In this document: in pieces, positions 34,420 through 43,181 of the stretch
Position numbering within the stretch: position 1 is the stretch's first letter
Layout: the number at the start of each line of letters is the position of its first letter
From: Micromonospora noduli
GTDB taxonomy: Bacteria > Actinomycetota > Actinomycetes > Mycobacteriales > Micromonosporaceae
Assembly (NCBI RefSeq): GCF_003264365.1
Contig: NZ_PYAK01000018.1
Span: 1 to 64,000 of the forward strand
DNA length: 64,000 nt
Direction of reading: 5' to 3'
Position numbers and translations under genes: made by a program
Notes under the pieces: generated by a model
What the model was told of the DNA's origin: nothing
The model's database searches: none
Seen by the model: only the letters and a program-made list of their open reading frames with translations

Positions 34420-35913
34420 TCACGCGGAGTTGCGCCACTTGCGGCCGTGCCCGCCGATGAGCCGGTCGGCATCGATCGGGCCCCAGGAGGCGGCCTCGTA
34501 GGTGGGGATCGGCGAGTTGTCCTTCGCCCAGTTGTCGATGATCGGGTCGACGATCCGCCAGCACTGCTGCACCTCGTCGCTGCGGATGAACAGCGACGCG
34601 TCACCGATCAGCGCGTCCAGGAGCAGACGCTCGTACGCCTCCGGGGACTCCTCCACGAACGTCTGGTCGTAGGAGAACTCCATCGTGGCGGTGCGGACCC
34701 GGAAGGAGTGGCCCGGCACTTTGGCACCGAAGCGCAGCGAGATGCCCTCGTTAGGCTGGATCCGCAGGATCAGCGCGTCAGCATCGAGGCCGGTGAGCTG
34801 GTCGGTCGGGATCGGCAGGTGCGGCGGCCTCTGGAACTGCAGTGCCACCTCGGTGAGCCGGGCCGGCAGGCGCTTGCCGGTGCGTACGTAGAACGGCACC
34901 CCGGCCCAGCGCCAGTTGTCCACGTTGAGCCGCATCGCGGCGTAGGTCTCTGTCCGCGACAGGGGGTCGACGCCGGCCTCCTCGCGGTAGCCGGCCATCA
35001 GCTCCTCCCGCGTGCCGCCCCGGGTGTACTGTCCCCGGACCGCGGCCTCGGCGATGTCCCGGTCGGTGGGGAGCCGGATCGCCTGCAGCAGCTTTACCTT
35101 CTCGTTGCGCAGGCCCTCAGCCTCGAATGAGGCCGGTGGCTCCATCAGTGCCAGCGCGAGGACCTGAAGCACGTGGTTCTGCACGATGTCCCGCATCGCG
35201 CCGGCGTCCTCGTAGAAGCCGCCGCGGCTGCCGACGCCGAGGGTCTCGGCGACGGTGATCTGCACATGGTCGACCCAGGAGCGATCCCAGATGGGCTGGA
35301 AAATCGAGTTCGCAAAGCGCAGCGCCAGCACGTTCTGGACGGTGTCCTTGCCCAGATAGTGATCGATACGAAAGACCTGGTGCTCCTCGAACGCGCTGTG
35401 CACGACGCCGTCGAGCTCGCGGGCCGTGACCAGGTCGCGCCCGTACGGCTTCTCAATGACCAGGCGGGAGAAGGAGCCGTCGCGTGGGTGGTTGAGCCCG
35501 ACACCGGCCAGTCCGTTGATCACCGGCTCGAAGGCCCCGGCCGGGGTGGACAGGTAGAAGAGCCGGTTGCCGGACGTGCCCCGCTGTGCGTCCAGCTCGT
35601 CGAGGGTCTCCACGAGCCGCTTGTAGGTCTCCGGGTCGTCGTAGCCGCCGGCCACGTACCGCACGCCGCCCTGGAGCTGTCGCTTGCTGGCGAGGGTGCG
35701 TTCGCCGAGGGCGCTCTCGGCGAACTGCTCGTCGGTCATCGACGTGCGCGCGACGCCGACCAACGCGAACTGGTCCGGGAGCCGCTCGTGCCGAGCCAGG
35801 CTCTCGATTGCGGGCAGCAGCTTACGCCGGGTCAGGTCACCGGAGGCACCGAAGATCACCAGCGTGGCCGGCGGGGCACTCCGCTCCTGGATGAGCTGAG
35901 ATGCGTGGTCCAT
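34420..35913 (-). CDS. zwf: Glucose-6-phosphate 1-dehydrogenase
   Basis: The first enzyme of the oxidative pentose phosphate pathway, oxidising glucose-6-phosphate with NADP. The 497 aa length is standard. Motifs are the dinucleotide-binding GASGDLTRRKLLPA near the N-terminus, EKPYGRD, and the substrate signature RIDHYLGKDTVQN. ATG 35913 follows ggagg at about ten bases; a longer frame upstream has no coding character. It stands alone, without the usual tal/tkt/opcA neighbours, so it may be a second zwf copy. Confidence 0.95.
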   Translation of the reverse strand: MDHASQLIQERSAPPATLVIFGASGDLTRRKLLPAIESLARHERLPDQFALVGVARTSMTDEQFAESALGERTLASKRQLQGGVRYVAGGYDDPETYKRLVETLDELDAQRGTSGNRLFYLSTPAGAFEPVINGLAGVGLNHPRDGSFSRLVIEKPYGRDLVTARELDGVVHSAFEEHQVFRIDHYLGKDTVQNVLALRFANSIFQPIWDRSWVDHVQITVAETLGVGSRGGFYEDAGAMRDIVQNHVLQVLALALMEPPASFEAEGLRNEKVKLLQAIRLPTDRDIAEAAVRGQYTRGGTREELMAGYREEAGVDPLSRTETYAAMRLNVDNWRWAGVPFYVRTGKRLPARLTEVALQFQRPPHLPIPTDQLTGLDADALILRIQPNEGISLRFGAKVPGHSFRVRTATMEFSYDQTFVEESPEAYERLLLDALIGDASLFIRSDEVQQCWRIVDPIIDNWAKDNSPIPTYEAASWGPIDADRLIGGHGRKWRNSA

Positions 35914-36617
35914 GGTCTGCGTTCCTCCGGGCACAAGGGGTGTGGGGTTGGGGGGTGCCGTTCTGTCATGCCAGGAACTGTGTGGGCTTGGGCGGTAGTA
36001 GCCGGGGGCCACGCGGCGTGGCCCGTTGGTCGCGGAGCTTGAGCGTCGCATGCCGAGCTGACGGGTAGGCGACTCGGTGGCGATTCGAGCACCAGGCCGT
36101 ATCGCGTAGTCCTCCACGATGGTCCGCTCACGTAACACACGCTGCCACCACCACACCAGGCGCTGGGGTTCTCGTGCTCGGCGCTACGGGGTTCAGGTGC
36201 ACGTCGGGAGTCTCCCAGCACTCGTGCGCCTTTGTTCCTTGGATGCTGCGTCGAGGTCACCGAAGAGCAGCAAAACTCACCGTCGTCGGATCATCCAATA
36301 GGGCGTGCCGTTCCTAAGCCGACAGCCGACGCCCGCTCAATCCCATGCCCACGAACAAGTCCTCCCGACAAGTCTGGTCGCCTCTCGTTGCGGAAGCGCC
36401 CTGCTGTCGGCGGGGCACGATATCGCCGCCTGCTTCGGCGGTGAGAAACAACCAGGGCCACCCGTGCTTCACGCATGTGGCCAGAGCATCGCGCCCGGCA
36501 GGCCGGTGCAGACTGCGGATGGGGGAGCGAGTCGGAAGCAACAGGGTGCCCTGAACGGCCGTGAACTGCGCCCAACGGCGCTTACTGCATCCACCCCGCC
36601 TGTGGCTCCACGTTTCC
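35914..36617. other. 700-base spacer with no gene seen
   Basis: Frames on both strands are Arg/Ser/Pro-rich with frequent rare codons and no start signals. The zwf promoter should lie at the left end. I see no repeat, RNA gene or recognisable remnant. Confidence 0.4.
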
Positions 36618-36848
36618 CTAGGTCCCGTCCTCTGCAATGACCTCCTCGGCGTGTCCGAACGGGTTGTCCGCGCCCTCGGTCTCAGCCAACCGGTCGGCCG
36701 GCGCCTGCGCTACCGGGTGACCGGTGTCGTCGACCAGCCCCGGCGCCATGCTGCCACCGTGGGCGTCCTGTACCGCCCGGGTGTCACGGGCCGCCTCGTC
36801 CTGCGGCACTCCGGTCTGCTCTCCGTCACGCTGCTCCCACTCGGCCAT
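36618..36848 (-). CDS. Small hydrophilic acidic protein
   Basis: A 76 aa, Glu/Asp/Ala/Gly-rich protein (MAEWEQRDGEQTGVPQDEAA to ...GHAEEVIAEDGT) with no cysteines and no hydrophobic segment. It is preceded by a good ggaaggga site. It looks like one of the disordered stress-type proteins common in actinobacteria. No function assigned. Confidence 0.55.
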   Translation of the reverse strand: MAEWEQRDGEQTGVPQDEAARDTRAVQDAHGGSMAPGLVDDTGHPVAQAPADRLAETEGADNPFGHAEEVIAEDGT

Positions 36849-37033
36849 GGGCGTCCCTTCCTCGGTCCTGACCAGCGGCGGTACCCGCACGAGTGGCCGG
36901 GAAACCGATCAATGACCAGTCCTTCGTCCAGTTCGCCACGGGAATGCCTGAGGCTAACGGTCGCTGGCCAGGCGTCGGCGTCCGCAAGGGACGCTCGGCT
37001 CAGCAGTCACATCCGTGTAGAGCGACCACACCG

Positions 37034-37990
37034 TCATAGGGTGACTTGCCGGCGGGCGGCCATTCTGCTGACCGCGACGTTGATGGCGAAAACTCCGACC
37101 ACGGCTTCGAGGAGCACATTTCGCGGGTTCGAGTTCCAACCGTAGAGCGTCCAATTGGTCGGCTGATAGGCCAGCATAGGCAGCATTAGCGTCAGAAGAA
37201 CCGCGCTGGCCGCGATCGATACCCGCACATCAAGCGCCGCGCCGACGAGGGCTGCCACCAGCCCGGCGGCCATGATGACCGGTAGGGTCAAACCGTCTGC
37301 CCAGCCATTGAGCGGATTGGGCGTTATGGCCGCTATGGTCATCGTGGCACCGAGAAGCCAGGTCCATGGTCGAGTGGCCCGTGGTTGGCGCGCTCGAAGT
37401 AGTGGCACCATTGTCAACAGGGCCAACAAGCATACCCACGTAGAAATTTGCATGATCAGGTAGAGACCTGTCCGGAGCCCCAAAGCATCGTCGTACCTTG
37501 CCCATGGCTCTACCGCGTACCTCAGGTCATTCGCTGCGGAGTACCAGATCTCCCAGCCGAAGGCGCCAATGGTTATGGGGAGTGCGAGGCGGTAGCGAGC
37601 CCAGACTGCGGCGGCCAGCGCGAGAAGCAGCAATGCGGGCGTGACCGAGCTTCGCTCATACAAGAAGCTGGCAGAATTACCAGGCAATAGCAGCCATAAG
37701 CGCCACGTGAGGGGCAGGGCTGTAAGGGCAACGCCGCACACGAGCAGGGACAGTGCGGTCGATCGCAGGGCGGAGTATCGCAAGGCGTCCCGGGAGCGGA
37801 GTTGGGCTACACCGGAGCGGACCCGCAGGCCACCCACCACGAGTGCGATGGACTCCCGAAGCCTCGGGTGCCTCCGGTCCGTCTCGCCTGCGACCAGCAG
37901 CGTTTCCAGCATCTCGTCGGCGCGGTACTGCCGGTAGGCCCGAGGGTACGCGCGCAGCAGCCACCGGTAGCGGCGCTCAAGGCCGGTCAT
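37034..37990 (-). CDS. Multi-pass membrane protein paired with a PadR regulator
   Basis: A 318 aa protein: N-terminal cytoplasmic segment (LERRYRWLLRAYPRAYRQYRADEMLETLL) typical of membrane proteins transcribed after PadR regulators, then about eight transmembrane segments. Its start overlaps the PadR stop (ATGA), so it is translationally coupled. It may act as a sensor or transporter-like partner. No enzymatic motif. Confidence 0.82.
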   Translation of the reverse strand: MTGLERRYRWLLRAYPRAYRQYRADEMLETLLVAGETDRRHPRLRESIALVVGGLRVRSGVAQLRSRDALRYSALRSTALSLLVCGVALTALPLTWRLWLLLPGNSASFLYERSSVTPALLLLALAAAVWARYRLALPITIGAFGWEIWYSAANDLRYAVEPWARYDDALGLRTGLYLIMQISTWVCLLALLTMVPLLRARQPRATRPWTWLLGATMTIAAITPNPLNGWADGLTLPVIMAAGLVAALVGAALDVRVSIAASAVLLTLMLPMLAYQPTNWTLYGWNSNPRNVLLEAVVGVFAINVAVSRMAARRQVTL

Positions 37991-38343
37991 GCCGGCGCCG
38001 TCCGAACCGTTGCCGCCGTCGACCGTACGGAGCGGTCTCGAACGACCCGAGCCGCAGCGATCAGCCGCGCCGCCTCCTCGTGCAGTGCGGACAACCCACG
38101 CTCGGTCAGCTCGTACGTGCGACGGGCGCGACCGTTGACCACCGTCTCCTCGGCCACCCGCACCATCTCCTCACCGTTGAGCCGGTCCAGCGCGGCGTAC
38201 AGCGTGCCGGTCGTCAATCGCACTCGCCCGTCGGACAACTCCTGCGCGCGCTTGACGATGGCGTAGCCGTGCAGCGGTTCGTCCTGCAACGCGGCGAGGA
38301 TGAAATATGTGGGTTCGCGCATCGGCGTGGAGGGTCTAGTCAT
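37987..38343 (-). CDS. PadR-family transcriptional regulator
   Basis: A 118 aa repressor with the PadR winged helix: FILAALQDEPLHGYAIVKRA, then TTGTLYAALDRLNGEEMV and RRTYELTERGLSALHEEA. PadR proteins repress their own operon and respond to small molecules. It is co-transcribed with the membrane protein that follows (4-base overlap). Confidence 0.92.
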   Translation of the reverse strand: MTRPSTPMREPTYFILAALQDEPLHGYAIVKRAQELSDGRVRLTTGTLYAALDRLNGEEMVRVAEETVVNGRARRTYELTERGLSALHEEAARLIAAARVVRDRSVRSTAATVRTAPA

Positions 38344-38527
38344 GTCATCAACATAAGCAGATGGTCGACCTATCGGTCAAGCTCGAGTTCTCCGCTTCGC
38401 GGGCGCGGCGAGCGACGCCGGACTCCGCACGGTGAGGCACGTCGTGCCTCGACCGAGTACTCGACAGCGCCGTGGCAAGCTGCTCGCTCGTCACTGGCTA
38501 CCAGCCGCGATCCGCGTACGCGCGGGT

Positions 38528-38610
38528 CTGCCGCTGACACAGCGTGGCGATTGTGGGCGTGCTTCACGATCGACCGATGCGGCTACGGGAACCAACGCCG
38601 GTGCCAACCA
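38528..38610 (+). repeat. Dispersed repeat A, copy 2
   Basis: These 83 bases match 241-323 without gaps at about 67 positions; the core gatcgaccgatgcgg is identical. See copy 1. Confidence 0.6.
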
Positions 38611-38691
38611 AGGCGGCACCCCCCCCTGCCTGCGGCTCCTCGTTTCCGCAGCTCAGAGTCGGTGCGGTGTCCTGTTTCCCCGCGGAGCGGG

Positions 38692-38731
38692 TCCGTCATC
38701 TGAGACACCGATCCCACGGGCCACGTCCTGA
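38692..38731 (+). repeat. Dispersed repeat B, copy 2
   Basis: These 40 bases match 32112-32151 at 36 positions. This copy lies close to repeat A copy 2; the other B copy has no A nearby. Confidence 0.6.
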
Positions 38732-38873
38732 CCAGGCAATTCGAGCTGGTGAACTCTTCGGCGAATCCGAAGGCGTCAGCGTTGGCGTTGGCGTTGGCGG
38801 AGGCAGTAGCGCGACGTCCGCACATGCCGGTGAGTAGATGTTTTCTTGGCGGGGGCCTGGATACTTTCCGCGC

Positions 38874-39737
38874 ATGTTTGACGGTTTCGAGGACGAGCGG
38901 GTCGATGTCGGGGAGGTGGAGCTCCGGGTCCGGTATGCGGGGCACGGGCCCGCGGTCCTCCTCATCCACGGACATCCGCGTACGGGGTCGACGTGGCATC
39001 GCGTCGCGCCGCAGCTGGTTGGTCGCGGGTTCACCGTCTTCTGTCCCGACATGCGCGGCTATGGGCAGTCCGGCAAGGCGCAGATCCTCCCGGATCACTC
39101 GCAGCAGTCCAAGCGGGTGGTTGCGGCGGATCTGGTCCAGCTGATGGAGAAACTGGGCCACCCGACGTTCGCGACGGTCGGACATGACCGTGGGTCGTAC
39201 GTGGCGTTGCGCCTGGCGCTTGATCATCCCGACACGGTCAGTCAGTTGGTGGTCATCGACGGTGTTCCCATCAGTGAGGCTCTTGCCAGGTGCGATGCGA
39301 AGTTCGCCCATGACTGGTACCACTGGTTCTTCTTTGCTCAGCCGGACAAGCCAGAGCGAGCCATCGCGGCCGACCCCGATGCTTGGTACGCCAGTAAGGC
39401 CCGGCCCGAGAGCATGGGAGCCGCGAATTACCAGGAGTTCCTGCGGGCCATCCACGATGCGGCCACCGTTCGGGCCATGCTGGAGGACTACCGGGCGGGC
39501 CTCGGCGTTGACCGGGCGCACGAGGAAGCCGACCGGCGTGACGGTCGTACTGTCCGCTGCCCGACTCTCGTGCTGTGGTCGACACGGGACGACATGGAAG
39601 ACCTGTACGGCGACCCGCTAGCCGTTTGGCGCCCGTGGGCTCCCGATCTGCGCGGGCACTCGATTGAGTCCGGCCACCACGTCGCCGAGGAGAACCCGGA
39701 CGACTTGACCGCAGCCCTGCATCGCTTCCTGTCCTGA
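38874..39737 (+). CDS. Alpha/beta hydrolase, haloacetate-dehalogenase-like
   Basis: A 287 aa alpha/beta-hydrolase: oxyanion-hole HGHPRT, nucleophile elbow VGHDRGSY with Asp (not Ser) as nucleophile, cap domain with WYHWFFFAQPDKPERAI, and catalytic His in ESGHHVAEE. An Asp nucleophile plus the GVPISEAL and DPLAVWRPWA blocks fits fluoroacetate/haloacetate dehalogenase relatives. ATG 38874 (MFDGFEDE) starts the conserved N-terminus. Actual dehalogenase activity is not assured from sequence alone. Confidence 0.85.
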   Translation: MFDGFEDERVDVGEVELRVRYAGHGPAVLLIHGHPRTGSTWHRVAPQLVGRGFTVFCPDMRGYGQSGKAQILPDHSQQSKRVVAADLVQLMEKLGHPTFATVGHDRGSYVALRLALDHPDTVSQLVVIDGVPISEALARCDAKFAHDWYHWFFFAQPDKPERAIAADPDAWYASKARPESMGAANYQEFLRAIHDAATVRAMLEDYRAGLGVDRAHEEADRRDGRTVRCPTLVLWSTRDDMEDLYGDPLAVWRPWAPDLRGHSIESGHHVAEENPDDLTAALHRFLS

Positions 39738-40087
39738 GCCTCCGGCACCACACGACACCACCCGGGCCTTATCCACGGGTCTTCTCCCATGATCAGGTGC
39801 GCGCATCTGCCGCCGTCTCGCTGATCGACGACGCCGTCCAGATCACTCGCGATCGCCTTGAGGGCCTACGCGTACCAAACGGGCTCTTCGCGAGTGAAGG
39901 TGTAGCGGTGGGGTGAGTTACGGGGCCGAGGCGACATGCCGGTGCCATGACCTGATGTGGGGTGGTCGTTCTCCTCGATCGAGTTGTCTGTGCGGCGGTC
40001 GTTGACCCGTCTGAGCAGCTTCAGCGGGGCGGAAGCGGCAACAGGGTGCAGCTCCGCGTGACGTTTGGTGGCGATCGACCTGTGGAG
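39738..40087. other. Spacer with a short coding-like relic
   Basis: 350 bases downstream of the hydrolase and of the convergent acyl-CoA dehydrogenase gene. One frame (39797-39916) reads VSLIDDAVQITRDRLEGLRV and ends SEGVAVG before a stop; it looks like coding text but is too short to identify. Nothing else seen. Confidence 0.3.
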
Positions 40088-42076
40088 TCATCCCGCCTGG
40101 GCGGGGACTGCCTCCGGGTCACCGGCGGCGTCGTGAGCGGTCATGGTCTCCTGCCGGCGGGGTTCCTCGCCCAGGATCGCGGCGTGCAGCCACGAGTCCG
40201 GGATGGCGAAACCGTCGACGAGCGTCCGCATGTGCGGGCGTAGCTCTTTGAGTAATCCGTTCACGACGCCGGTGATCGCCTTCGAGCGAGCCGGTGTGAG
40301 CCGGCCGTGCTCCAGGAGCCAGCCCTTGTTGGCCTCGATGACGCTGAGCGCGTACAGGTCACAAACGCGGGAGAGTAGCGCCCGGACCGCGGTGTCGGCG
40401 GTGTCTTCGATGCCGGCGACGAACGCCTCCAGGGTGATCCGGTCGATGTGCGCGGCGGCGACGGCGAGGACGTGGTCCTGGACGTCGTTGAAGATGTCGA
40501 AGGGCCGGTTCTTCTTGGTGGCCGCGCCGTTGCGCAGGCGGCGGACCGCGCCGTCGAGGAGGTGCCTCTCGCGGTCCTCGAAAACCTTGAGCTGCCAGCC
40601 TCGGTCGGTGACGGCGACCTCGTCGTCGCGACCGGGTACGGCGCTGATCAGCCGCTCAATGAGCGACCGCGCGGCGGTGCGTTCGAGCACCATCTCGCGG
40701 ACCTGCTCGGCGACGAAGGAGGCGCGCCCCCAGCCGTCCAGCGAGCCGAACTCGTCCCGGTAGCCGGTGAGCAGCCCCTTGGCCACCAGCTGCAACAGCA
40801 CCGTGTTGTCGCCCTCGAAGGTGGTGAAGACGTCGGTGTCGGCCTTGAGGCTGGGTAGCCGGTTCTCGGCCAGGTAGCCGGCGCCGCCGCACGCCTCGCG
40901 GCACATCTGGATGGTGCGGGTCGCATGCCAGGTCTGCGCGGCCTTGAGACCGGCGGCCCGGGACTCCAGCTCCCGTTGCCGGTGTTCGTCGACCGGCCCG
41001 TCGCCGCCCTGCACCTCACTGAGGGCGGCGACCAGCTCGGTCTGGGCGAAGTGCAGCGCGTACGTGGTGGCTAGGGCGGGCAGCAGCTTGCGCTGGTGGG
41101 CCAGGTAGTCGTTGAGCAGCACCTCCCGGTCGGCGTCGGGTGTGCCGAACTGGCGGCGGATGTCGCCGTAGCGCACCGCGATCGTCAGCGCCGACTTGGT
41201 GGCCGCCGACGCGGCGCCGCCGACGCTCACCCGGCCGCGGACCAGGGTGCCGAGCATGGTGAAGAAGCGTCGGGAGTCGTTCTCGATCGGGCTGGAGTAC
41301 GTCCCGTCCGGTGCGACCTGACCGTAGCGGTCCAGCAGCATGTCCCTCGGCACCTGTACGTGGTCGAAGGTGAGCCGCCCGTTGTCCACGCCGAGCAGGC
41401 CGGCCTTGGGCCCGGCGTCGCCGATGCGCACGCCGGGCAGCGGGTTGCCCTGCGCGTCGCGGATCGGCACCAACCACGCGTGTACGCCGTGCCGCCGGCC
41501 GTTCGTGATCAGCTGCGCGAAGACCACCGCCATCCGCCCGTCCCGGGCGGCATTGCCGATGTAGTCCTTGCGGGCCGCCTCGTGCGGGGTGTGCAGGTCG
41601 AAAGTCTGCGTCTGCGGGTCGTACGTGCAGGTGGTGCGCAGCTGCTGGACGTCGGAGCCGTGCCCGGTCTCGGTCATGGCGAAGCAGCCGAAGATTGTGC
41701 CCGAGACGATGTCCCGGAGATAGGCGTCATGGTGGCGGCGGGTGCCGAGGGCCGCGACCGCGCCGCCGAAGAGGCCCCACTGCACTCCGGCCTTGACCAT
41801 CAGTGACAGGTCTACCTGCGCCAGCATCTCGCTGGCGATGATCGAGCCGCCGACGTCGGAGCTGCCGCCGTACTCGGTGGGGAAGGCCGACGCCATACCG
41901 AGCTCGGCGGGGAGTTCGGTGAGCAACCGGGTGATCCGCTCCCGTGCCTGGTCACCGGTCTCGCCGTAGACCGGGAGGAAACGCGCGTCGAGGTGCTCCC
42001 GGTGCGCGTTGCGGACTGCGGCCCACGGTCCGTCAAGCACGTCCCGCAGGCGAGCGAGGTCGATCTGATCGGGCAC
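40088..42076 (-). CDS. Acyl-CoA dehydrogenase/oxidase family flavoprotein
   Basis: A 662 aa FAD enzyme with the acyl-CoA dehydrogenase core: GCFAMTETGHGSDVQQL (FAD/substrate loop), QFGTPDADREVLL, CREACGGAGYLAENR and FEGDNTVLLQLVAKGLL. It extends into a longer C-terminal helical domain as in acyl-CoA oxidases. It oxidises acyl-CoA at C2-C3 in lipid catabolism. GTG 42076 is preceded by gaggggga. It stands alone on the minus strand. Confidence 0.92.
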   Translation of the reverse strand: MPDQIDLARLRDVLDGPWAAVRNAHREHLDARFLPVYGETGDQARERITRLLTELPAELGMASAFPTEYGGSSDVGGSIIASEMLAQVDLSLMVKAGVQWGLFGGAVAALGTRRHHDAYLRDIVSGTIFGCFAMTETGHGSDVQQLRTTCTYDPQTQTFDLHTPHEAARKDYIGNAARDGRMAVVFAQLITNGRRHGVHAWLVPIRDAQGNPLPGVRIGDAGPKAGLLGVDNGRLTFDHVQVPRDMLLDRYGQVAPDGTYSSPIENDSRRFFTMLGTLVRGRVSVGGAASAATKSALTIAVRYGDIRRQFGTPDADREVLLNDYLAHQRKLLPALATTYALHFAQTELVAALSEVQGGDGPVDEHRQRELESRAAGLKAAQTWHATRTIQMCREACGGAGYLAENRLPSLKADTDVFTTFEGDNTVLLQLVAKGLLTGYRDEFGSLDGWGRASFVAEQVREMVLERTAARSLIERLISAVPGRDDEVAVTDRGWQLKVFEDRERHLLDGAVRRLRNGAATKKNRPFDIFNDVQDHVLAVAAAHIDRITLEAFVAGIEDTADTAVRALLSRVCDLYALSVIEANKGWLLEHGRLTPARSKAITGVVNGLLKELRPHMRTLVDGFAIPDSWLHAAILGEEPRRQETMTAHDAAGDPEAVPAQAG

Positions 42077-42341
42077 GGTTCCCCCTCAGCTAGCGGACAT
42101 ATGCGTACAGGTCGTACTCGATCAAGGATAGCGGCGCCAGTGAGCACCGACGGCGACCGTGCCACCGTCGCCGCGCCACCCCTCCGGCGTTGGTGATCTG
42201 CTGGCCGCACCCCCGCCGTCTGGGACGGACGGGCACGGCCAGCGTCACGAAAGTGGGCAGCAACCGTCATCGTTTCGTCGTCTAGTCCGGGACGTCCTTT
42301 GGGTAGCGCAAGGGGAACAGACGATATGAAAGGAGCAGCTC

Positions 42342-42452
42342 ATGCCACACGACACGACACCGATTCTGGTCAAGCTCGGTGACTCCGGCCAGACGATCGC
42401 GGCTGCCGAGCAGGACGCTCCGCCGTACCCCGTGGCCCCGATCCGACGCTGA
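42342..42452 (+). CDS. 36-residue peptide, hypothetical
   Basis: A short open frame starts with ATG 42342, seven bases after a perfect aaaggag site, and ends at TGA 42452. It reads MPHDTTPILVKLGDSGQTIA and then AAEQDAPPYPVAPIRR. It lies 75 bases ahead of the BON-domain gene on the same strand. The strong ribosome binding site and balanced composition argue for translation. No Cys, no lanthipeptide or lasso hallmark. Function unknown. Confidence 0.5.
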   Translation: MPHDTTPILVKLGDSGQTIAAAEQDAPPYPVAPIRR

Positions 42453-42527
42453 GTCCCGGTCACCCCCGCCCGACCGGTGTTTGCAGCGCGAACGCAGGAA
42501 ACACCGCAGCGCCTGTGAGGAGGCAGC

Positions 42528-43097
42528 ATGACCTACGTCCCCTGGTTCTTTCCCGACGACCCTCCATCGCTGTTCCAGACCGGGCCAGCCTCTGATGATG
42601 ATGCCCGTCTGGCCTGCCAACTGCTTGAGCGCATGCAGCGGGATCCCCGGTTGCGTCACGAACGCATCTGCATCGAAGTGCAGAACCGCGTGGTCATCCT
42701 GGAGGGCGTGGTCACGACGGCCAGCAGCGCGTACAGGATGGACACGGGACTGTGCTCGGACTCGACCCGCACAGGGACAAGGCCGCACTGCACCGTCAGA
42801 TCGGTTATCTGGCCGGCGAGCGCCGCAGCGGGGGAGCCGTTCAGGGTGAACCGCACGGTCGTCGTCGCGCCGTCGGTGTGTAGGCCGGCAAGATCCGTGG
42901 CCGTCTACAACCAGGCCTCTATGAGCGGCGGGGTCAGGTCCTCGCTAGGCGGTCTTCACCGATGTACGGAATCGGTTCCGTCAGCAGTAGCCACCTATCT
43001 GGACGGATGTGTGGCTTGGCGGGAACAGCGCGCCGCTCTTCGCGGTAGCTCGCTGGGCGTCGCGCAGGCTGACCGTCGGTTGCTCAGAGGCCGCTGA
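42528..43097 (+). CDS. BON-domain protein, truncated and read through into foreign sequence
   Basis: ATG 42528 follows gaggagg. The first 70 residues are a genuine BON-type half-domain (ARLACQLLERMQRDPRLRHE, then VQNRVVILEGVV). After TTASSA the frame turns into low-quality text that lacks the second half of a BON domain, at the point where a different frame begins to match an ABC ATPase. The open frame happens to continue to 43097, but only 42528-42735 looks like selected coding sequence. Confidence 0.5.
   Translation: MTYVPWFFPDDPPSLFQTGPASDDDARLACQLLERMQRDPRLRHERICIEVQNRVVILEGVVTTASSAYRMDTGLCSDSTRTGTRPHCTVRSVIWPASAAAGEPFRVNRTVVVAPSVCRPARSVAVYNQASMSGGVRSSLGGLHRCTESVPSAVATYLDGCVAWREQRAALRGSSLGVAQADRRLLRGR
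42734..42883 (+). pseudogene. Fragment of an ABC-transporter ATP-binding subunit
   Basis: In a frame different from the BON gene, the text reads TVLGLDPHRDKAALHRQIGY, then LAGERR, and stops at 42881-42883. This is the stretch between the Walker A motif and the Q-loop of ABC ATPases of the drug-export type. No Walker motif or signature sequence is present. A recombination junction around 42735 seems to have joined a BON gene to this fragment. Confidence 0.5.
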
Positions 43098-43127
43098 CCC
43101 AGGTGCCGCAGGCCGCGCGGACATGCG

Positions 43128-43166
43128 AATCGGCGGTGACCGTCCGGGTGAGGGTCACCGCCGATT
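43128..43166 (-). terminator. Hairpin downstream of the lipoprotein gene
   Basis: A perfect 14-base inverted repeat (aatcggcggtgacc / ggtcaccgccgatt) with an 11-base loop lies 16 bases past the lipoprotein stop on the minus strand. Confidence 0.6.
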
Positions 43167-43181
43167 GCGTGGTCGAACCGG

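Larger units (their letters stand above)
38344..38873. other. 530-base gene-free spacer with two dispersed repeats
   Basis: The spacer lies between the divergent PadR operon and the hydrolase gene. It holds repeat A copy 2 (38528-38610) and repeat B copy 2 (38692-38731), 81 bases apart, and a run of short imperfect ttggcgttggcg repeats near 38783-38797. No gene seen. Confidence 0.5.

Noticed and set aside
37120..37145. tRNA-like T-loop string gggttcgagttccaac
   Set aside because: It lies inside the coding frame of a membrane protein and no acceptor or anticodon stem can be folded around it.
38783..38800. Short tandem ttggcg repeats as a CRISPR or VNTR
   Set aside because: Only about three imperfect 6-base units without spacers; no cas gene and no array anywhere in the window.
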